Source of the DNA: JAKAQB01 sp027320105
Lineage (GTDB): Bacteria > Actinomycetota > Acidimicrobiia > Acidimicrobiales > Palsa-688
Direction of reading: 5' to 3'
Length of the DNA: 64,000 nucleotides
NCBI GenBank assembly: GCA_027320105.1
Contig: DAHVMA010000036.1
Coordinates: forward strand, 1 to 64,000
Positions 46,586-55,660 of the stretch are shown here, one piece after another. Positions within the stretch are counted from its first letter, which is position 1; every line of letters starts with the position of its first letter. The notes beneath the pieces were generated by a model. It was not told the DNA's origin, made no database searches, and saw only the letters and a program-made list of their open reading frames with translations. The position numbers were made by a program, and so were the translations under genes.

Positions 46586-48526
46586 TCACCCGCCGGCGCC
46601 CACCCCCTCGACGCCCGTTCCCCCGGCGCCCGCCCGGGGCCCGGAGTTCATCTCGCCCGCGACCGCTGCGGCCAGCGGGCTGGCCTCCAGCTGCTCGAGC
46701 GGCACAGGCAGGGCGATCGACCAGTTGGGCCACTCGTCGAGCGTCCCAGGCATGTTGGGGCGCTCGGTGACCACGGCCAGGTCGTCGAGGGTCACGATGA
46801 GCACCCGGCAGGGCGCCGCTGCGAGCAGGCCGTAGGCGGCCTCGACGACCTCGACGGCGGGGGCGTCGTCGCCGAGGCCAGCCCACTCCCCCAGCCGGGA
46901 GCGGATGCCCCGGGAGCCCTCCTCATTGGGGTCGAGGCCGAGCCGGCGCTGCGCCTCCAGATCCTGCCCCGTCCACACGCCGGCGACGGTTGGCAGGTCG
47001 TGGGTGGTGACGGTGCCCAACGCCTCGACGGGCCAGGAGGCCGGACGCTCGCGTTCGAACCACAGCAGCCGGTAGGACAGCACCCGGCGCTCGGCGAGCT
47101 CGGAGCGCACGTGGTCCTCGACGGTGCCGAGGTCCTCACCGACGACGAATGCCCCCGCCCGGTGCGCCTCCAGGGCCAGGATGTTGAGCAGGTCCCAGTA
47201 CGGGTAGCGCACGTAGGTCCCGCCCGCCGGCTCGACGCCGTCGGGGATCCAGTACAGGCGGAACAACCCCATCACGTGGTCGACGCGCAGCCCGGCGGCG
47301 TGGCGCAGGGCGGCGCGCACCGTCTGCACGTACGGCTCGTAGCCGGCGGCCCGCAACCGCCACGGGTCCCACGGGGGCAGCCCCCAGTCCTGCCCGAGCC
47401 GGTTGAACTCATCGGGCGGGGCGCCGACCCTCATCCCGGTGGCGAAGGTCTCCTGCCACACCCAGGTGTCAGCCCCGCCGGCGTCGACGCCGACGGCCAC
47501 GTCGGAGATGAGCTCGGCGGGAGCGGTGGCGGCGAGCTGGCGGTCGAGCTGCCACTGCAGCCAGGCGTGGTAGCGGACCCGACGGCGGCCGTCCCCGCCG
47601 GCGGCGAAGTCCCGCACCGCCGGCGCGTCCGGGTGGCGTAGCTCGGCGGGCCAGCGCTGCCAGGGGAGGCCCTCGCGTTCGGCGATGGCGTTGAAGAGGG
47701 CGAAGCCTTCCAGCGCCGGCCCACGCTCGCGCCGGTAGGCGTCGAGGCCCGGGTCGTCGCCGACGCGCTCGAAGAGCCGTTCGAGCGCGTCGGACTTGAG
47801 CGCCCACACCCGATCCCGGTCGATGCGGCGCTCGGAGTTGAGCTCCTGGCCGGCGGCGGCCAGCCGGTCGATGCCGTCGAGCTCGCCGGCGCCGGCGATG
47901 TCCTCGACGTGCAGGTACAGCGGGTTGCCGAAGCACCGGCTCGACGGGAAGTACGGGCTCGGCTGGGGGTGGGGCCCCGGCGGCCCGGCGTGCAGCGGGT
48001 TGAGCAGCGTCAGCTCGGCGCCCAGCCGCCGACCCCACTGGGTGAGCCGGCGGAGGTCGGCGAGGTCGCCGATCCCCCAGCTGCCGCGCGAGCGGGCGGC
48101 GTAGAGCTGGGCGGCCAGCCCCCATCGCGACCCGGGGGGCGCCGGGCAGCGGCCGGGGCTGACGATCAGCCGGCGCTCGGAGCCGTCCTCACCCCGCAGG
48201 CGGTGGTAGCCGGGCGGCACGCCCGGTGGGAGCCGGCCGTCGACGCGCTGCTCGCCGCCGTCCTCGAGCAAGAGCGTCCCGGCCGGCACAGCCGGCAGGG
48301 GATGGTCGAGGCGGACCGAGAGCAGCAGCGCCGGGTCGAGGTCGGGGTGGCGGGCTCCCGGCTCGAGCGCGCCCATGGAGGCGAGGACGGCGCCGACGGT
48401 CGCGGCGGGCGCCTCCCGCCAGGTCCCGGAGGTGTCGTGGAAGCCGTGCTCGACCGCCCACGACCGGGCGTCAACCACGGCGGGGCTGCCCCACCCGGCC
48501 GCCGCCCCGGCCACGCCACCGGCCAC
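46586..48526 (-). CDS. malQ: 4-alpha-glucanotransferase (amylomaltase)
   Basis: MalQ disproportionates maltodextrins (GH77). The protein has about 646 residues. Recognisable blocks: WGIGDLADLRRLTQWG, LLNPLHAGPPGPHPQPSPYFPSSR (the Asn-Pro-Leu-x-A pattern with SPY.p.Sr), RFRRVRYHAW-type, LRVDHVMGLFRLYWIP (nucleophile region), VVGEDLGTVEDHVR (acid/base) and VTTHDLPTVAGVW. The start is uncertain: GTG 48526 is listed and GTG 48478 (beginning VVDARSWAVEHGFHD) is equally possible. The family's long N-terminal domain is present. Confidence 0.93.
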   Translation of the reverse strand: MAGGVAGAAAGWGSPAVVDARSWAVEHGFHDTSGTWREAPAATVGAVLASMGALEPGARHPDLDPALLLSVRLDHPLPAVPAGTLLLEDGGEQRVDGRLPPGVPPGYHRLRGEDGSERRLIVSPGRCPAPPGSRWGLAAQLYAARSRGSWGIGDLADLRRLTQWGRRLGAELTLLNPLHAGPPGPHPQPSPYFPSSRCFGNPLYLHVEDIAGAGELDGIDRLAAAGQELNSERRIDRDRVWALKSDALERLFERVGDDPGLDAYRRERGPALEGFALFNAIAEREGLPWQRWPAELRHPDAPAVRDFAAGGDGRRRVRYHAWLQWQLDRQLAATAPAELISDVAVGVDAGGADTWVWQETFATGMRVGAPPDEFNRLGQDWGLPPWDPWRLRAAGYEPYVQTVRAALRHAAGLRVDHVMGLFRLYWIPDGVEPAGGTYVRYPYWDLLNILALEAHRAGAFVVGEDLGTVEDHVRSELAERRVLSYRLLWFERERPASWPVEALGTVTTHDLPTVAGVWTGQDLEAQRRLGLDPNEEGSRGIRSRLGEWAGLGDDAPAVEVVEAAYGLLAAAPCRVLIVTLDDLAVVTERPNMPGTLDEWPNWSIALPVPLEQLEASPLAAAVAGEMNSGPRAGAGGTGVEGVGAGG

Positions 48527-49074
48527 CGCCGGCGAAGCCCGCCTTCTCCATCCTCCGACCGTACCGTTCCGCCGGCTCGGGGACCGACCGGCACCGATCC
48601 CATCAGCGCCGGCCGACGGTGCTGTCCGGCGGCGTCGCAGCACCTGCCAGCGCCGCCGGCTGCCGGGCGGCGGTGGCTTGCCTGCCCGGTGGGCACTGGT
48701 TACGATTCCGTGAGCGAAGGCCCCTAGAGGCACTGATGCGATCGCCGTGGAGCGTCCTCCTCGCGGCAACACAAGCAAACGGGTAGTTTCGCCGGCTAAT
48801 CGAGGTTTGGCGGGCTCGTAGACGGATCGGCCCTGCCAAGGCGGGGCTGGGGGAGGTTCGGATGTCCGAGAGTGCCGATGTGGCCCGCCGGGCCCGCCAC
48901 TTGAGGAGCGGCGCCGGCCTGACGCCTCTCTACGCACCAAGGAGAACCTCGGCGGCTGGTACCCTCTCAACCCCTATGCCAACTACCAGGTGTCCCGGTG
49001 GTACCTGGTGAAGTGACCCGGCCGGCCGTCGCCGCAGCGGTGGCCGGGACCCCGGGCGACCCGGGGCCGAGGCG
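48527..49074. other. 548-bp intergenic stretch upstream of the ABC locus
   Basis: This gap holds the malQ 5' region and, at its right end, the remnant of an ABC solute-binding protein (48921-49016). Nothing else is recognised. It probably contains the divergent promoters of malQ and the ABC genes. Confidence 0.5.
48921..49016 (+). pseudogene. C-terminal remnant of a family 5 solute-binding protein
   Basis: One frame ends KENLGGWYPLNPYANYQVSR WYLVK with a TGA at 49014-49016 (split here to show the break in motif). It matches the last residues of the intact binding protein at 53305-55197, KDNLKGWLPQQAFGFPQWSNWYLVH, in spacing and key aromatic positions (NL.GW...; ...WYLV). Upstream in the frame there is only SLRTK and low-complexity sequence. 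So only the tail of a dppA/oppA-type gene remains, just before the permease genes where such a gene usually lies. Confidence 0.65.
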
Positions 49075-50016
49075 GTGACCGGCTTCGTCGTCCGCCGCTT
49101 CGGGCAGGCGGTGGTGGTGATGATCATCGTCTCGATGGTGATCTTCGGGATCCTCCATGTCCTGCCGGGTGGCCTGGTCCGGGCGCAGCTCGGACCGCGC
49201 GCCACTGCCTACGCCGTCCGCCAGCTCACCGTCCAGGAGGGCCTCAACAAGCCGATCGTCGTGCAGTACGGCATCTGGGCGTGGCACGCCCTCCAGGGCC
49301 GGCTCGGGTTCTCCTACAAGCTCAACGAGTCGGTCGGCGCACTGCTCAGCCAGTACCTGCCGAGGGACCTGCTGCTCGTCGGCACCTCCCTCCTCCTGGC
49401 GATCGCCATCGCCGTCCCCCTCGGCCTCTGGCAGGGCTACCGGCGCAACCGGCCCGATGACCACGCCCTCAGCGCGCTGATGCTCGTGTTCTACTCGATG
49501 CCGACCTTCCTGCTCGGCGTGATCCTCATCGTGGTGCTCAACATCTGGGTCGACGTGCTGCCCTCCACCGCCACCAACTTCGGGACCGGGCTCGGCACCG
49601 ACTTCAGGGTGCTGGCCCTGCCGGTGTTCGCGCTGTGCCTCGGCAACGTGAGCTACTTCAGCCGGTACATGCGCTCCTCGACCGTAGACAACCTGCTCAG
49701 CGACCACGTACGCACCGCCCTCGCCAAGGGCGCCTCGCCCCGGCGCCTCCTGCTGCGCCATGTGCTGCGCAACTCACTCACCTCGACGGTGACCCTGATC
49801 GGCCTGACGCTGCCCTACGTCCTGTCCGGGTCGCTGATCATCGAGGCGCTGTTCAACTTCCCGGGCATGGGGCTGCTCTTCTGGAACGCCGCCCAGGACC
49901 GTGACTTCCCCGTCCTGCTCGGCGTCGTGCTCGTCGTCACCGTCGCCACCGTCGTAGGCAACCTGCTCGCCGACCTGGGCTACGCCGCCCTCGACCCGAG
50001 GATCCGCTACAAGTGA
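49075..50016 (+). CDS. ABC transporter permease, peptide/nickel type (DppB-like)
   Basis: A 313-residue permease with six or so membrane segments. The N-terminal one is VVVMIIVSMVIFGILHVLPGG (about 12-32). The inner-membrane coupling loop is in VDNLLSDHVRTALAKGASPRRLLLRHVLRNSL, in which the EAA-like 'vr.ArAKGas...v..rHvlrN' is typical. It ends YAALDPRIRY as in DppB/OppB. It forms the channel with the next gene. GTG 49075 is the start; the following gene begins at its stop. Confidence 0.93.
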   Translation: MTGFVVRRFGQAVVVMIIVSMVIFGILHVLPGGLVRAQLGPRATAYAVRQLTVQEGLNKPIVVQYGIWAWHALQGRLGFSYKLNESVGALLSQYLPRDLLLVGTSLLLAIAIAVPLGLWQGYRRNRPDDHALSALMLVFYSMPTFLLGVILIVVLNIWVDVLPSTATNFGTGLGTDFRVLALPVFALCLGNVSYFSRYMRSSTVDNLLSDHVRTALAKGASPRRLLLRHVLRNSLTSTVTLIGLTLPYVLSGSLIIEALFNFPGMGLLFWNAAQDRDFPVLLGVVLVVTVATVVGNLLADLGYAALDPRIRYK

Positions 50017-51017
50017 CCACCCACGACAACCCGCCCCCACCGAGCCAGGAGCTGCCAGCCGCCGGCGCCGCCACGATGGCGACCCGCCCCTCCGCCCCTT
50101 CGCCGCAGCGCTCCGGGGAGCGGGCGGCCACGGCCCCAGGAGCTCCCCGGGACAGCGACGTGGCGGCACCGGCCTCGGCGTGGCGGCTCGGGCTCAGGAC
50201 CTTCACCGAGAACCACCTGGCGACCGTCGGCCTGGTCATCCTGGTGCTCCTGGTGCTGTTCAGCTTCGTCGGGCCGCTCCTCTACCACACCAACCAGGTC
50301 GCCTCGAGCCTCATCTCACAGAACCTCCCGCCCTCGGGCAGCCACCTGCTCGGCACCTCACCCGAGGGGCGTGACGAGCTCGGCCGGCTGATGCTCGGTG
50401 GCCAGTCGACCATCGAGGTGGGCCTCGGCGTCGGGGTCCTCGCCACCCTGTTCGGCTTGGTCTACGGGGCGCTGTCCGGATTCGTCGGCGGGGTCCTCGA
50501 CGCCGTCATGATGCGAGTCGTCGACGCCCTGCTGTCGATCCCGTACCTGTTCTTCGTCGTGCTGCTCGCCGCCCTCGCCCGCCCCAACCTGCTGCTCGTG
50601 ATCGTGGTGCTCTCGGCGGCCAGCTGGCTGTCGACCGCCCGGTTGGTGCGGGGTGAGACGCTGTCGCTGCGAACCAGGGACTACGTGACGGCGTCGCAGG
50701 GCTTCGGTTCCCGGGCGCACCAGGTGATCGCGCGCCACATCACCCCCAACCTCCTCGGGGTGGTCGTCGTCAACGGGACGCTGAAGGTGGCGGACGCCAT
50801 CCTGGCGTTCGCGTCGATCGCCTACCTCGGACTCGGGCCGCCGCCCCCGGCGACCAACTGGGGTGAGCTGCTGTCGGCGGGGATCAACAACCTCTTCGAC
50901 GGCTACTGGTGGCAGTTGTGGCCCGCTGGGCTGCTCATCGTGCTCACGGTGCTGGCAGTCAACGTGATCGGCGACGGGCTCTCCGACGTGGCCGAGATCC
51001 GGCTCCAGAAGCGGTGA
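50013..51017 (+). CDS. ABC transporter permease, peptide/nickel type (DppC-like)
   Basis: The partner permease has 334 residues. A long hydrophilic N-terminus (about 60 residues, Pro/Ala-rich) precedes the membrane part. The inner loop is YVTASQGFGSRAHQVIARHITPN. The end is DGLSDVAEIRLQKR, the family's usual 'DglRDalDPr' replaced by DVAEIR. The GTG at 50013 overlaps the previous stop by 4 bp. Confidence 0.92.
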   Translation: MTTHDNPPPPSQELPAAGAATMATRPSAPSPQRSGERAATAPGAPRDSDVAAPASAWRLGLRTFTENHLATVGLVILVLLVLFSFVGPLLYHTNQVASSLISQNLPPSGSHLLGTSPEGRDELGRLMLGGQSTIEVGLGVGVLATLFGLVYGALSGFVGGVLDAVMMRVVDALLSIPYLFFVVLLAALARPNLLLVIVVLSAASWLSTARLVRGETLSLRTRDYVTASQGFGSRAHQVIARHITPNLLGVVVVNGTLKVADAILAFASIAYLGLGPPPPATNWGELLSAGINNLFDGYWWQLWPAGLLIVLTVLAVNVIGDGLSDVAEIRLQKR

Positions 51018-51072
51018 TCACCCCGGGTCCCGAGGCAGTGCCCGTCCCGGCTGTCCCGGAGGTGCTACAACC

Positions 51073-53280
51073 ATGAAGCAGCGGATCCTCGAGGTCGAGC
51101 ACCTGCGCACCGAGTTCCACCTGCGCTCGGCGAACGTCGCCGCCGTCGACGACGTCTCGCTCACCATCGACCAGGGCGAGTGCGTCGGGCTCGTTGGTGA
51201 GTCGGGGTGCGGGAAGAGCACCACCGGGCTGTCCATCATGCGGCTGCTGCCGCGCTCGGGTCACGTCACCGCCGGCCGGGTGCTCCTCGACGGCCGGGAC
51301 CTCGTGCCGCTCAGCGAGGCCCAGATGCGGCAGGTGCGCGGGCGGGAGGTCTCGATGATCTTCCAGGACCCGATGACCTCCCTCAACCCGACGATGACCA
51401 TCGGGGCCCAGGTGGCCGAGCCGCTCGTCATCCACTTCGGCTCCTCCAAGAAGGCGGCCATGGACCGCACCCTCGAGACGCTTCACCTCGTCGGGATCCC
51501 AAACCCGCGGGAGCGGGTGGACGACTACCCCCACCAGCTGTCGGGCGGCCTGCGCCAGCGGGTCATGATCGCCACGGCGCTGGCCGCCGAGCCGAAGCTG
51601 CTCATCGCCGACGAGCCGACCACCGCGCTGGACGTCACCATCCAGGCCCAGATCCTGGACCTGCTCGATCGGCTGCGTGAAGAGCTGTCGATGGCGGTCC
51701 TGCTGATAACCCACGACATAGGCGTCATCGCCGGGCGCACGGACCGGGTGATGGTCATGTACGCAGGCAGGATGGTCGAGAGCGCCACGACCGACGAGCT
51801 GTTCGCCGCCACCCGCCACCCCTACGCCGAGGCGCTCCTCCAGTCCATCCCGCAGCTCACCCAGGACGCCAACGCCCGGCTGCCGAGCATCCCCGGCCAC
51901 CCCCCCGACCTGAGCCGGCTGCCCCCGGGATGCCGCTTCGCCCCGCGCTGTCGCTACGCCAGCCCCGCCTGCATCGAAGAACCACCGCTGGAGGAGGCGG
52001 CCACCGGGCATCTCGTCGCCTGCTTCCACCCCGTCGGCGTGCTGTCGGGCGCGGCCGCCGCGTGGTCGGCCCCGGGCGCACCGGCCGGCGCACCGACGTC
52101 GCCCCCGCCCGTCCCCGCCTCCGCAGCGCTCGACGCCTCCGCAGCGCTCGACGCCTCCGGTAGCCCTGCCCGGGCAGGTGACCCGACGCCACCACCCGAC
52201 GCCACCACCCGCCGGCTCACCCTGGCCGCCGCAGCGGTGCTCGTCGAGGTGGACCACCTCGTCAAGGAGTACCCCGTGCGCGGCGGGGGACTGCGCCGGC
52301 GGGTCGGCTCGGTGAAGGCCGTCTCCGACGTGTCGTTCGGGATCCGGCGGGGCGAGACGTTCGGCCTCGTCGGCGAGTCGGGATGCGGCAAGAGCACCCT
52401 CGGTCGGATGGTGGCCGCCTTGGAACGGCCGACGTCGGGGACCGTCCGCCTGGGCGGTGACGAGCTGCTCAGGCTCCGGGGAGCCGACCTGCGCCGGCGG
52501 CGACGGGAGCTCCAGCTCATGTTCCAGGACCCCTACGCCTCGCTCGACCCGAGGATGCGCGTCGGCTCCATCCTCAGGGAGCCGCTCGTCGTGCAGGGTG
52601 TCGGTGACCGCCGCCAGCAGTGGGAGACGGTTGCCTCGCTCCTGGACGAGGTGGGGCTCAGCCGGCGCGCCATCGACCTCTACCCCCACGAGTTCTCCGG
52701 GGGTCAACGCCAGCGCATCGGCCTGGCGCGGGCCCTGACGCTCAACCCCCGCCTGGTCGTCGCCGACGAGCCCGTGTCGGCGCTCGACGTGTCGATCCAG
52801 TCGCAGATCCTCAACCTCATGAAGGCCCTGCAGCGCAGCCACGGCCTCACCTACCTCGTCATCTCCCACGACCTCGCCGTGCTGCGTTACCTCTCGGACA
52901 CGATCGGGGTCATGTACCTCGGGAAGATGGTGGAGCTCGGAGCCGCCGACGACGTCTACGCCCGGCCGGCCCATCCCTACACCCACGGATTGATCCAAGC
53001 CATCCCTGTCCCCGACCCGTCGATCGAGAAGGCCAAGCGGAGCGCAGCCGTACGAGGCGAGCTCCCGTCGGCGGTCAACCCACCGTCGGGCTGCCGTTTC
53101 CGTACCCGCTGCCCCCTCGCCCAGGAGATCTGCGCGGAGGAAGAACCGCCGCTGCGGGGATTCGGGCCCGGCCACGTCGCGGCCTGCCACTTCCCGCTGC
53201 TGTCCCCGAGCACCGACCAGCAGGCCGGCGCCGTCCCGGTCGTCTCCGTGGCCTCGGAGCCGGCGCCCGGAGCGAGCTGA
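51073..53280 (+). CDS. Fused double ATPase (DppD-DppF) of an ABC peptide importer
   Basis: A 735-residue fusion of two oligopeptide-transporter ATPases, about 330 residues each. The first has GLVGESGCGKSTTGL (about 36-50), LSGGLRQRVMIATAL and LIADEPTTALDVT. The second has GLVGESGCGKSTLGR, FSGGQRQRIGLARAL and VVADEPVSALDVS. Both end in the C-terminal oligopeptide-type motif with a Cys cluster (CRFAPRCRYASPACIEEPP; CRFRTRCPLAQEICAEEEPP). A linker of about 60 residues with an AALDAS repeat joins them. Such one-protein ATPases do occur. It lies 55 bp after the permeases. Confidence 0.92.
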   Translation: MKQRILEVEHLRTEFHLRSANVAAVDDVSLTIDQGECVGLVGESGCGKSTTGLSIMRLLPRSGHVTAGRVLLDGRDLVPLSEAQMRQVRGREVSMIFQDPMTSLNPTMTIGAQVAEPLVIHFGSSKKAAMDRTLETLHLVGIPNPRERVDDYPHQLSGGLRQRVMIATALAAEPKLLIADEPTTALDVTIQAQILDLLDRLREELSMAVLLITHDIGVIAGRTDRVMVMYAGRMVESATTDELFAATRHPYAEALLQSIPQLTQDANARLPSIPGHPPDLSRLPPGCRFAPRCRYASPACIEEPPLEEAATGHLVACFHPVGVLSGAAAAWSAPGAPAGAPTSPPPVPASAALDASAALDASGSPARAGDPTPPPDATTRRLTLAAAAVLVEVDHLVKEYPVRGGGLRRRVGSVKAVSDVSFGIRRGETFGLVGESGCGKSTLGRMVAALERPTSGTVRLGGDELLRLRGADLRRRRRELQLMFQDPYASLDPRMRVGSILREPLVVQGVGDRRQQWETVASLLDEVGLSRRAIDLYPHEFSGGQRQRIGLARALTLNPRLVVADEPVSALDVSIQSQILNLMKALQRSHGLTYLVISHDLAVLRYLSDTIGVMYLGKMVELGAADDVYARPAHPYTHGLIQAIPVPDPSIEKAKRSAAVRGELPSAVNPPSGCRFRTRCPLAQEICAEEEPPLRGFGPGHVAACHFPLLSPSTDQQAGAVPVVSVASEPAPGAS

Positions 53281-53304
53281 GCGCTCCGGGCGGCCATCCG
53301 CCGG

Positions 53305-55197
53305 TCAGTGGACCAGGTACCAGTTGGACCACTGGGGGAAGCCGAACGCCTGCTGGGGCAACCACCCCTTCAGGTTGTCCTTGACGACCGAGATCTGGGT
53401 GGCCCAGGTCGGGAACCACAGGGCCGCCACCTGGCGGGAGATGTAGTTCTCGTAGGCGTACACGTGGGAGAGGCCGCTCTCCTTGTGGGTGGCGGTGATC
53501 AGGGCGTCCGCCTGCGCCGAGTGGTAGCCGCCCCCCCAGTAGTTGCCCGTGCCAAAAGACGCCGCTCCCGTGGGCTCGATGTCGGTGTCGCCGTAGTCCC
53601 ACAGCCAGTTGGCGAACAGCTTGATCCCCCAGTTGCACGGCGGGGAGCTCGGGCAGACGCCGCCCTGGGCGTACATGCTCGTCACCGTCTGCGGGTCGAG
53701 GGCGATGCCGATGCCGGCCTTGGCGGCGGCGGTCTGGAATGCCTGGACCTGGGCGGCGAGCGTCGGGGACTGCGCCTGGTAGAGCAGCGACAGGGTGAGG
53801 GCCCGGCCCCCTGCGATACCCGCCCCGCACTGGTCGGCGGCGGTACCGGGACGCTGGCAGGTCATGGTGCCGCCGGCGCCGGGAGCCCAGCCATGGGAGG
53901 TGAGCAGGCTGCGGGCGGCCGCGGTCGAGTAGGGATAGGGGTCGAGCTTCTCCTGCGGGCTGATGAACTTCGAGCCGGGGGTGTTGGGCACCGGGCCGTA
54001 GGTCTGGACGCCCACGCCGTGCAGGGTGGTCTGGATGTAGAGCTTCTGGTCGATCACGTGCTGGAGCGCCTGGCGGATGTAGAGCTGCGAGGTGAGGGCG
54101 GCGTACGGGCCGGTGTAGTTGATCTCTCCCCACTGGACGAAGTCGGCGAGCCACGGGGCGATCACGTAGCCGTTGTGGGTCAGGTAGCCCGAGAGCCCCG
54201 TGTAGTCGCTATAGGGCACGAAGCCGTAGGTGAGGCTGCCGCTGCGCAGGGCGGTGACCTCGGCGGTGTCGCTCGCGTAGCTGTAGATCACGACCTGGTG
54301 CAGGTGCGGCCTGTTGGGCCCGGAGTAGTGGGGGTTAGCCGTGAGGACGGTGCGGGAGGTCGCGGGGTTGTAGGCGGTGAGCTCCCAGGGCCCGTCGATC
54401 ACCTTCCACAGCGGGTTGCTGGCGTAGGTCGACAGCGTCGACGACTGCTTTTCGAGGAAGGCGAACACAGCCTTGGCCCCCGCCGGCGTGGCGGCCGCGT
54501 CGCCGGCCGGCGAGGACATGGCGGTGCGGTCCCATTCCTGGCGGGGCATCGGGATGATCTGCGTCAGCTCGTTGTCGGTGACCCACTGCTGGCTGTAGGT
54601 GCCGGTCAGGTGGATCACGAGCTCGGAGGGGCTCGGGTAGCTGACGCTGGCGACGTTGTCGGGGAAGTCACCCGGCACGTAGCTGGCGATGCTCTTCCTG
54701 TTGGCCTGGTAGAGCTGGAAGAAGAACTGGACGTCGGCGCTCGTGACGGGCTGGCCGTCGGACCACTTCAAGCCGGGCTTCAACTTGACGGTCACCATCG
54801 AGTCGTGGTGTGAGAACACGGGTGGGTATGCGAGGCTGGTGGCCTCGTCGACGGTCGGGAGGGCGCCGTTGCCGGCGGTGTACAGCGCCGGCCACAGGCT
54901 GAAGGCGACCGCCTGCTGGTACTGGGTCCAGCTGACCTCGTTGGGCAGCGGGAAGATCCACTTGAAGTAGTTGGCCCCGAACGCGTAGGAGACCGTGCCT
55001 CCGGCGAGCGGCTTCGCGTTGGCCCCCGAGCCCGTCCCCAAGCCCGTCCCCGAGCTCGCATTGGTGCCGCATGCGCCCGCCACGAGCACCAACGACACGA
55101 GCACGGCCAGCCAGGCGGCCCGGCGAGGGCGCCGGCCCCGCGCCGCGCTGACCGGGTTCCTGCCAGCTCCGAGGTCCTTGTCCATCCCGACTCCCAT
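53305..55197 (-). CDS. ABC transporter solute-binding lipoprotein (family 5)
   Basis: A 630-residue extracytoplasmic binding protein of the DppA/OppA type. The N-terminus has arginines, a hydrophobic core and the lipobox VAGACG (Cys about residue 43), so it is lipid-anchored. Further marks are YPPVFSHHDSMVTVKLKPGLKWSDGQPVTSADV (quoted in part; 'l..glkWsDG.pvtA.Dv' is the family block) and the final SNWYLVH. It converges with the fused ATPase gene, 24 bp apart, so it is not in the same transcript but serves the same transporter. The ATG at 55197 or the one at 55185 with GGGAG upstream may be the start. Confidence 0.9.
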   Translation of the reverse strand: MGVGMDKDLGAGRNPVSAARGRRPRRAAWLAVLVSLVLVAGACGTNASSGTGLGTGSGANAKPLAGGTVSYAFGANYFKWIFPLPNEVSWTQYQQAVAFSLWPALYTAGNGALPTVDEATSLAYPPVFSHHDSMVTVKLKPGLKWSDGQPVTSADVQFFFQLYQANRKSIASYVPGDFPDNVASVSYPSPSELVIHLTGTYSQQWVTDNELTQIIPMPRQEWDRTAMSSPAGDAAATPAGAKAVFAFLEKQSSTLSTYASNPLWKVIDGPWELTAYNPATSRTVLTANPHYSGPNRPHLHQVVIYSYASDTAEVTALRSGSLTYGFVPYSDYTGLSGYLTHNGYVIAPWLADFVQWGEINYTGPYAALTSQLYIRQALQHVIDQKLYIQTTLHGVGVQTYGPVPNTPGSKFISPQEKLDPYPYSTAAARSLLTSHGWAPGAGGTMTCQRPGTAADQCGAGIAGGRALTLSLLYQAQSPTLAAQVQAFQTAAAKAGIGIALDPQTVTSMYAQGGVCPSSPPCNWGIKLFANWLWDYGDTDIEPTGAASFGTGNYWGGGYHSAQADALITATHKESGLSHVYAYENYISRQVAALWFPTWATQISVVKDNLKGWLPQQAFGFPQWSNWYLVH

Positions 55198-55660
55198 GTC
55201 CTTGTTGTAGGCTCACACTGTCGCGAGGGATCAGGGCCGTAGTCAAGAACGCTGACCAAGGGTAGGGTTCACCCATGCCGAGCCCGCGACGCCACGCGGC
55301 GGCGGCCGGGGTTCGACGACGCCGGCGCCGCCGTGCACTACCGGGCGTTCTCCGACGTCATGCTCGGCTACGTCGCCCTCGACGCCGGCTTCGCCGCCCT
55401 GCGCCCCGCCACCCGGGAAGGGGATCTGCGGGCCTGGTCGGTCAACTACCGGTCGCTCCCCGCCGAGCGGTTCCCCGGCCTGGCGGCCACCGCCGCCCTC
55501 ATCCCTGCTGTCGCCGACCCGGCTAACTTCGCCACGGCGCTGGACCTGATGATCGACGCGATCCGCGCCCGCGCCGGCAGGGAGAGGAACGTTACGAGCG
55601 GGACAGGCCGGGTGCTGTAGATGGCGAGCACCGACAGATGAGCCCCGGCAGAGGAGATCC
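55198..55660. other. 463-bp gap with a headless TetR gene
   Basis: The gap between the divergent binding-protein and DAO-family genes holds the TetR-like fragment below and presumably the divergent promoters. Nothing else was recognised. Confidence 0.45.
55273..55620 (+). pseudogene. TetR-family regulator lacking its DNA-binding domain
   Basis: From a frame open at 55273, the sequence reads RRPGFDDAGAAVHYRAFSDV, then MLGYVALDAGFAALRP, then the tail PGLAATAALIPAVADPANFA and TALDLMIDAIRARAG. This resembles the C-terminal ligand domain of TetR-family repressors ('..hPgfddaaa..yra..d.vlGyaaldag.aaL'). The N-terminal helix-turn-helix (about 60-70 residues) is missing and the frame upstream leads nowhere. 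A start at GTG 55333 would give a 95-residue product without DNA-binding ability. It looks like a decayed repressor of the neighbouring genes. Confidence 0.55.
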
